From NCBI GenBank assembly GCA_937892955.1, contig CALBKH010000005.1, positions 1-64,000 of the forward strand: 64,000 nt of DNA, given 5' to 3'. The stretch is from an uncultured Alphaproteobacteria bacterium (GTDB lineage: Bacteria > Pseudomonadota > Alphaproteobacteria > Rhizobiales > Ancalomicrobiaceae). The position numbers and the translations under genes were made by a program. A model generated the notes under the pieces. It worked only from the letters and a program-made list of their open reading frames with translations. It made no database searches and had not been told where the DNA came from. This document shows, piece after piece, positions 60,524 through 64,000 of the stretch. Position 1 is the stretch's first letter. Every line of letters begins with the position of its first letter.

Positions 60524-60759
60524 TAACCGGCGGATGGGGGCAGTCTTCGGTCCGACGGGAAACGGCGCCGGGGGTGTGCCCGATGATGGTTCGAGACGAC
60601 ACCCGGGCAGTGTTCTCGCGCACCGGGCCTCGGAGCCTCCGGGCCGTCGCCGCCGACGCGGTCGGATCGGACGAGGGGCTCGCGGTCGGTGCCGCCGGCA
60701 TGTGAATTCGAACAATGAAAATAATGGAATTCAAAGGGAAACGTCACGAGGTTCACGAC

Positions 60760-61818
60760 ATGGTCGAAGAAAATCGCCCCCTCGATCTCGCCACCCGCCT
60801 CGACGCGTGGGCCGGAGAGGACGCCACGCGCGGCGCCGTCGCCACGACCGTGAACGTGCTGGCGCGCACCTGCGCCGAGATCGCGGCGCTGGTCGCCGCC
60901 GGACCGCTCGCCGGGAGCCTCGGCGCCTCGCGCGGCGAGGAGAACGCCGGCGGTGATGCCCAGAAGGAACTGGACGTCATCTGCGACAACATGATCGCCG
61001 AGGCGCTCCGTGGTGCGCCGGTGGCGGCGCTCGCGTCGGAAGAGGCCGATCATGCGGTGGCCCTCGATCCGGAGGGAACGCTCCTCGTCGCGGTCGACCC
61101 GCTCGACGGCTCGTCCAACATCGACACCAACGTGTCGGTCGGCACCATCTTCTCGATCCGGCCGCGCCCGGAAGGCGTCGATCCGGCCTCCGACGCCGCG
61201 TTCATGCGGCCCGGCCGCGAGCAGCTCGCCGCCGGCTACGTCGTCTACGGCCCGCACGTGGCGCTCGTTCTCACCGTCGGCGAAGGCACCGAGCTCTACG
61301 TCCTCGATCCCGAGCGCCGCAAGTTCATCCGGACCGACGCCGCTCTGGCGGTGCCGCCGCAGGCGCGCGAGTTCGCCATCAACATGTCGAACTATCGCCA
61401 CTGGGACGATCGCATCCGCACCTACGTCGACGATCTGGTCGCCGGCAAGGACGGCCCGCGCGGCGAGGACTACAACATGCGCTGGATCGCCTCGATGGTC
61501 GCCGAAGCGCATCGCATCCTCGTGCGCGGCGGCGTGTTCCTCTATCCGGGCGACGCGCGCAAGGGTTACGCCTCCGGCCGTATCCGTCTCGTCTACGAGG
61601 CCGCTCCGATGGGCTTCATCATGGAGCAGGCCGGTGGCCGGGCGAGCGACGGCAAGAATTCCGTTCTCGATCTCGTTCCCGAGAAGCTGCACCAGCGCGT
61701 ACCGCTGGTCTTCGGGTCGCGGGTCAAGGTCGACCGTGTCGAGCGCTACCTCTCCGCCGACCTCGGCTGGAGCGACAAGTCGCCGCTCTTCTCGCGTCGC
61801 GGCCTGCTGACGGTCTGA
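60760..61818 (+). CDS. cbbF: Fructose-1,6-bisphosphatase class I
   Basis: 352 residues. It dephosphorylates fructose-1,6- (and, in cbb systems, sedoheptulose-1,7-) bisphosphate in RuBP regeneration. Class I motifs: ASEEADH (metal Glu), AVDPLDGSSNIDTNVSVGTIF, YVVYGPHVALVLTVGEG, FAINMSNYRHW, GVFLYPGD, RLVYEAAPMGFIMEQAGGRASDG. The start at 60760 is chosen for GAGG at suitable spacing; in-frame ATGs at 60715 and 60724 have none. First gene of the cbb operon, 62 bp before cbbP. Confidence 0.95.
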   Translation: MVEENRPLDLATRLDAWAGEDATRGAVATTVNVLARTCAEIAALVAAGPLAGSLGASRGEENAGGDAQKELDVICDNMIAEALRGAPVAALASEEADHAVALDPEGTLLVAVDPLDGSSNIDTNVSVGTIFSIRPRPEGVDPASDAAFMRPGREQLAAGYVVYGPHVALVLTVGEGTELYVLDPERRKFIRTDAALAVPPQAREFAINMSNYRHWDDRIRTYVDDLVAGKDGPRGEDYNMRWIASMVAEAHRILVRGGVFLYPGDARKGYASGRIRLVYEAAPMGFIMEQAGGRASDGKNSVLDLVPEKLHQRVPLVFGSRVKVDRVERYLSADLGWSDKSPLFSRRGLLTV

Positions 61819-61880
61819 GCCCGCATTCGTCGAAACGATACGAAGCCCCGTGATCTCGAACACGGGCGGAGGAACATCCC

Positions 61881-62756
61881 ATGTCGGTCAAGCATCCGAT
61901 CATTTCCGTCACCGGCTCCTCGGGAGCGGGCACCACCTCGGTGAAGCGCACCTTCGACCAGATCTTCCGCCGCGAGGGCGTCAAGACCGCGTCGATCGAG
62001 GGCGACGCCTTCCATCGCTACGACCGCGCCGACATGCGCCGCGTCATGGCCGAAAAGGGAGCGGCGGGCGATCACAACTTCTCGCACTTCGGCGAGGAGG
62101 CGAACCTGCTCGCCGAGCTCGAAGAGAGCTTCCGTTCCTACGCCGCGACCGGCACCGGCAAGACCCGCACCTACATCCACGACGCCGACGAGGCGGAGAA
62201 ATACGGCTCGGCGCCGGGCACCTTCACCGCTTGGCGCGATCTCGAGCCCGGCTCCGACCTGCTCTTCTACGAAGGCCTGCACGGCGCCGTCGTCACCGAC
62301 AAGGTCAACGTCGCCCAGCACGCCGACCTGAAGATCGGCGTCGTGCCGGTCATCAATCTCGAGTGGATCCAGAAGCTCCACCGCGACAAGGCGACCCGTG
62401 GCTATTCGACCGAGGCGGTGACCGACACCATCCTGCGCCGCATGCCGGACTACGTGAACTACATCGTGCCGCAGTTCACCCAGACCGACGTGAACTTCCA
62501 GCGCGTGCCGACCGTCGACACCTCGAACCCGTTCATCGCCCGGTCGATCCCGACCCCGGACGAGAGCATCGTGGTGATCCGCTTCAAGAGCCCGCGCGGC
62601 ATCGACTTCCCCTATCTCCTGTCGATGATCCACGACAGCTTCATGAGCCGGGCGAACTCGATCGTCATCCCCGGCGGCAAGCTCGACATCGCCATGCAGC
62701 TGATCCTGACGCCGCTGATCATGCAGATGGTCGACCGCCGCCGTCGGGCGATGTGA
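61881..62756 (+). CDS. cbbP: Phosphoribulokinase
   Basis: 291 residues, the octameric proteobacterial type. It makes RuBP from ribulose-5-phosphate and ATP. P-loop PIISVTGSSGAGTTSVKRTF (~6-25), IEGDAFHRYDRADMRR, HNFSHFGEEANLLAELE, LLFYEGLHGAV (Walker B), RDKATRGYSTEAVTDTILRRMPDYVNYI. GGAGGA before the ATG. It marks this as a true Calvin-Benson cluster rather than general sugar metabolism. Confidence 0.97.
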   Translation: MSVKHPIISVTGSSGAGTTSVKRTFDQIFRREGVKTASIEGDAFHRYDRADMRRVMAEKGAAGDHNFSHFGEEANLLAELEESFRSYAATGTGKTRTYIHDADEAEKYGSAPGTFTAWRDLEPGSDLLFYEGLHGAVVTDKVNVAQHADLKIGVVPVINLEWIQKLHRDKATRGYSTEAVTDTILRRMPDYVNYIVPQFTQTDVNFQRVPTVDTSNPFIARSIPTPDESIVVIRFKSPRGIDFPYLLSMIHDSFMSRANSIVIPGGKLDIAMQLILTPLIMQMVDRRRRAM

Positions 62757-62800
62757 GGAAACGGAGGGGGGCGCCGTGGGCCAGGTGACGGACCACTCAC

Positions 62801-62924
62801 GGCCGTCGTCCCCGGCGAGCGAAGCGAGGGAAGGGGACCCAGAGCGGTCTCGCTTCCCGGTGCGCGCCCGCTGGATCCCCTTCCCCTGCGCCGTCTTCGA
62901 CGGCTCCGGCCGGGGATGACGGCC
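62801..62924. repeat. Long inverted-repeat element, family C, copy 2
   Basis: The ends GGCCGTCGTCCCCGGCGAG and CGGCCGGGGATGACGGCC are inverted, with inner arms GAGGGAAGGGGACCCA and TGGATCCCCTTCCCCT, as at 26837-26953. It fills the cbbP-cbbT gap and may act as an intercistronic mRNA hairpin. Confidence 0.8.
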
Positions 62925-63006
62925 TTCCCTGTCGCCACGGCCATAGGCCCACCCCCGCAGACCGCCAAGAACAACAGAACGACATTCGCCCGAGAGGACA
63001 TCGCCC

Positions 63007-64000
63007 ATGAACGTCGCGACCCCCGTCGATTCCGCCGCTCCCGGCTCGCTCGCCTGGCCGGTCACCGCCGCCGTCAGGGCGCTCGCCATGGACGCCGTCG
63101 AACAGGCCAAGTCGGGTCACCCGGGGGCGCCGATGGGCATGGCCGAGATCGCCGCCACCGTCTGGCGCGGTCACCTGCGTCACGACCCGGCGAACCCGAA
63201 GTGGCCGAACCGCGATCGTTTCGTGCTGTCCAACGGCCACGGCTCGATGCTGGTCTACGCGCTGCTGCATCTGACCGGTTACGACCTGTCGATCGACGAT
63301 CTGAAGCAGTTCCGCCAGCTCCATTCCAAGACCCCCGGCCATCCCGAATACGGCATGACCCCGGGCGTCGAGACGACCACCGGCCCGCTCGGTCAGGGCA
63401 TCGCCAACGCCGTAGGCATGGCGCTCGCCGAGAGGACGCTCGCGGCTCAGTTCAATCGCCCCGGCCACGACATCGTCGATCATCGCACCTTCGTCTTCCT
63501 CGGCGACGGCTGCATGATGGAGGGCGTCAGCCACGAGGTCGCCTCGCTAGCCGGCTCGCTCGGCCTCGGCAAGCTGATCTGCTACTGGGACGACAACGGC
63601 ATCTCGATCGACGGCAAGTGCCACGAGTGGTTCGCCGACGACACGCCGGCGCGCTTCGAGGCCTACGGCTGGCACGTGGTGCGCGGCGTCGACGGGCACG
63701 ATCCCGCCTCGATCGACGCGGCGACGGAAGCCGCTCTCGCCGAGACCGGCAAGCCGTCGCTGATCTGCTGCCGCACCGTCATCGGCCGCGGTTCGCCGGG
63801 CAAGGAAGGTTCCGAGAGCTGCCATGGCGCGCCGCTCGGCGCGAGCGAGATCGAGAAGGTGCGCGCGGCCATGAACTGGTCCTACGCTCCTTTCGAGATC
63901 CCGGCGGAGGTCTATGCCGCCTGGGACGCTCGCGAAGCAGGCGCAGCCGCCTCGGCCGAATGGAACGCTCGGTTCGCCGCCTATGCCAAGGCCCATCCGG
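63007..64000 (+). CDS. cbbT: Transketolase, 5' part (runs off the window)
   Basis: 331 codons are present and the frame is open to the window edge; full-length transketolase is ~660 residues. ThDP-dependent two-carbon transfer in RuBP regeneration. N-terminal domain: AMDAVEQAKSGHPGAPMGMAEIA, RFVLSNGHGSMLVYALLHLTGYDL, TPGVETTTGPLGQGIANAVGMALAE, and the ThDP site FVFLGDGCMMEGVSHEVASLAG ending with WDDNGISIDG. The ATG at 63007 follows AGAGGA at 62993-62998. It is third in cbbF-cbbP-cbbT order; cbbL/cbbS would be expected beyond the window. Confidence 0.95.
   Translation, partial: MNVATPVDSAAPGSLAWPVTAAVRALAMDAVEQAKSGHPGAPMGMAEIAATVWRGHLRHDPANPKWPNRDRFVLSNGHGSMLVYALLHLTGYDLSIDDLKQFRQLHSKTPGHPEYGMTPGVETTTGPLGQGIANAVGMALAERTLAAQFNRPGHDIVDHRTFVFLGDGCMMEGVSHEVASLAGSLGLGKLICYWDDNGISIDGKCHEWFADDTPARFEAYGWHVVRGVDGHDPASIDAATEAALAETGKPSLICCRTVIGRGSPGKEGSESCHGAPLGASEIEKVRAAMNWSYAPFEIPAEVYAAWDAREAGAAASAEWNARFAAYAKAHP

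Overview
The window is high-GC DNA (about 68-70% where I counted by hand) and almost fully coding. It looks like an alphaproteobacterium, most likely Hyphomicrobiales/Rhizobiales. The evidence is the short prolyl-tRNA synthetase without an editing insert, an NDUFS4-like complex I subunit, the aerobic cobalamin pathway (CobG, CobN), a GTTC-N7-GTTC type LexA box (seen here as GAAC-N7-GAAC), REC-DUF3369 signalling proteins and a cbbR-cbbF-cbbP-cbbT Calvin cluster. All of this is read from the sequence; no database search was run.

Layout. 1-11 kb: a META/HslJ protein, aspS carrying an AT-rich in-frame insert, a DUF3592 protein, an M15-like peptidase, two related secreted proteins and a CSS-motif/EAL protein. 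10.56-11.59 kb is non-coding except for a 38-codon membrane micro-ORF behind a near-consensus promoter that overlaps a LexA box. 11.6-18.5 kb: dnaE, a LysR regulator with a divergent DUF1127 protein, queF and eno. 18.7-28.9 kb: a minus-strand cobalamin operon under a cobalamin riboswitch (DUF1636, cobW, cobN, cobG, cobH, cobI, cobJ). cobN carries an in-frame 434-bp palindromic element with terminal inverted repeats. 29-35 kb: an RhlE-type helicase, a HisC-family aminotransferase, a DHA2 transporter and membrane or secreted proteins of unknown role. 36.1-41.1 kb: a translationally coupled histidine kinase, REC-DUF3369 hybrid kinase and OmpR-type regulator. 41.3-47 kb: ndk, an SGNH-like gene between two direct repeats, a structured 6S-like RNA, proS and lolCD. 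47-52.7 kb: DUF3616, MarR-GNAT, VOC, sirtuin, double cold-shock, DUF192 and NDUFS4-like genes with tRNA-Pro(TGG) and tRNA-Arg(TCT).

52.6-56.5 kb is a small island integrated in the 3' half of tRNA-Arg. It is bounded by 47-bp perfect direct repeats and holds a tyrosine integrase, an unknown AT-hook-like protein, an IS3-family element and fragments of two genes broken at the IS. 56.5-59.4 kb holds two tiny membrane ORFs, a secreted alpha/beta-hydrolase-like protein and a HerA-like ATPase. 59.5-64 kb is the Calvin-Benson module: cbbR divergent from cbbF, cbbP and the start of cbbT, with palindromic candidate CbbR sites between them.

The most unusual items are the compositionally foreign insert inside aspS, the LexA-box micropeptide, the terminal-repeat element tolerated inside cobN, and the structured minus-strand RNA near 43 kb. 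Several families of palindromic repeats, often in inverted pairs, are scattered through the intergenic space.
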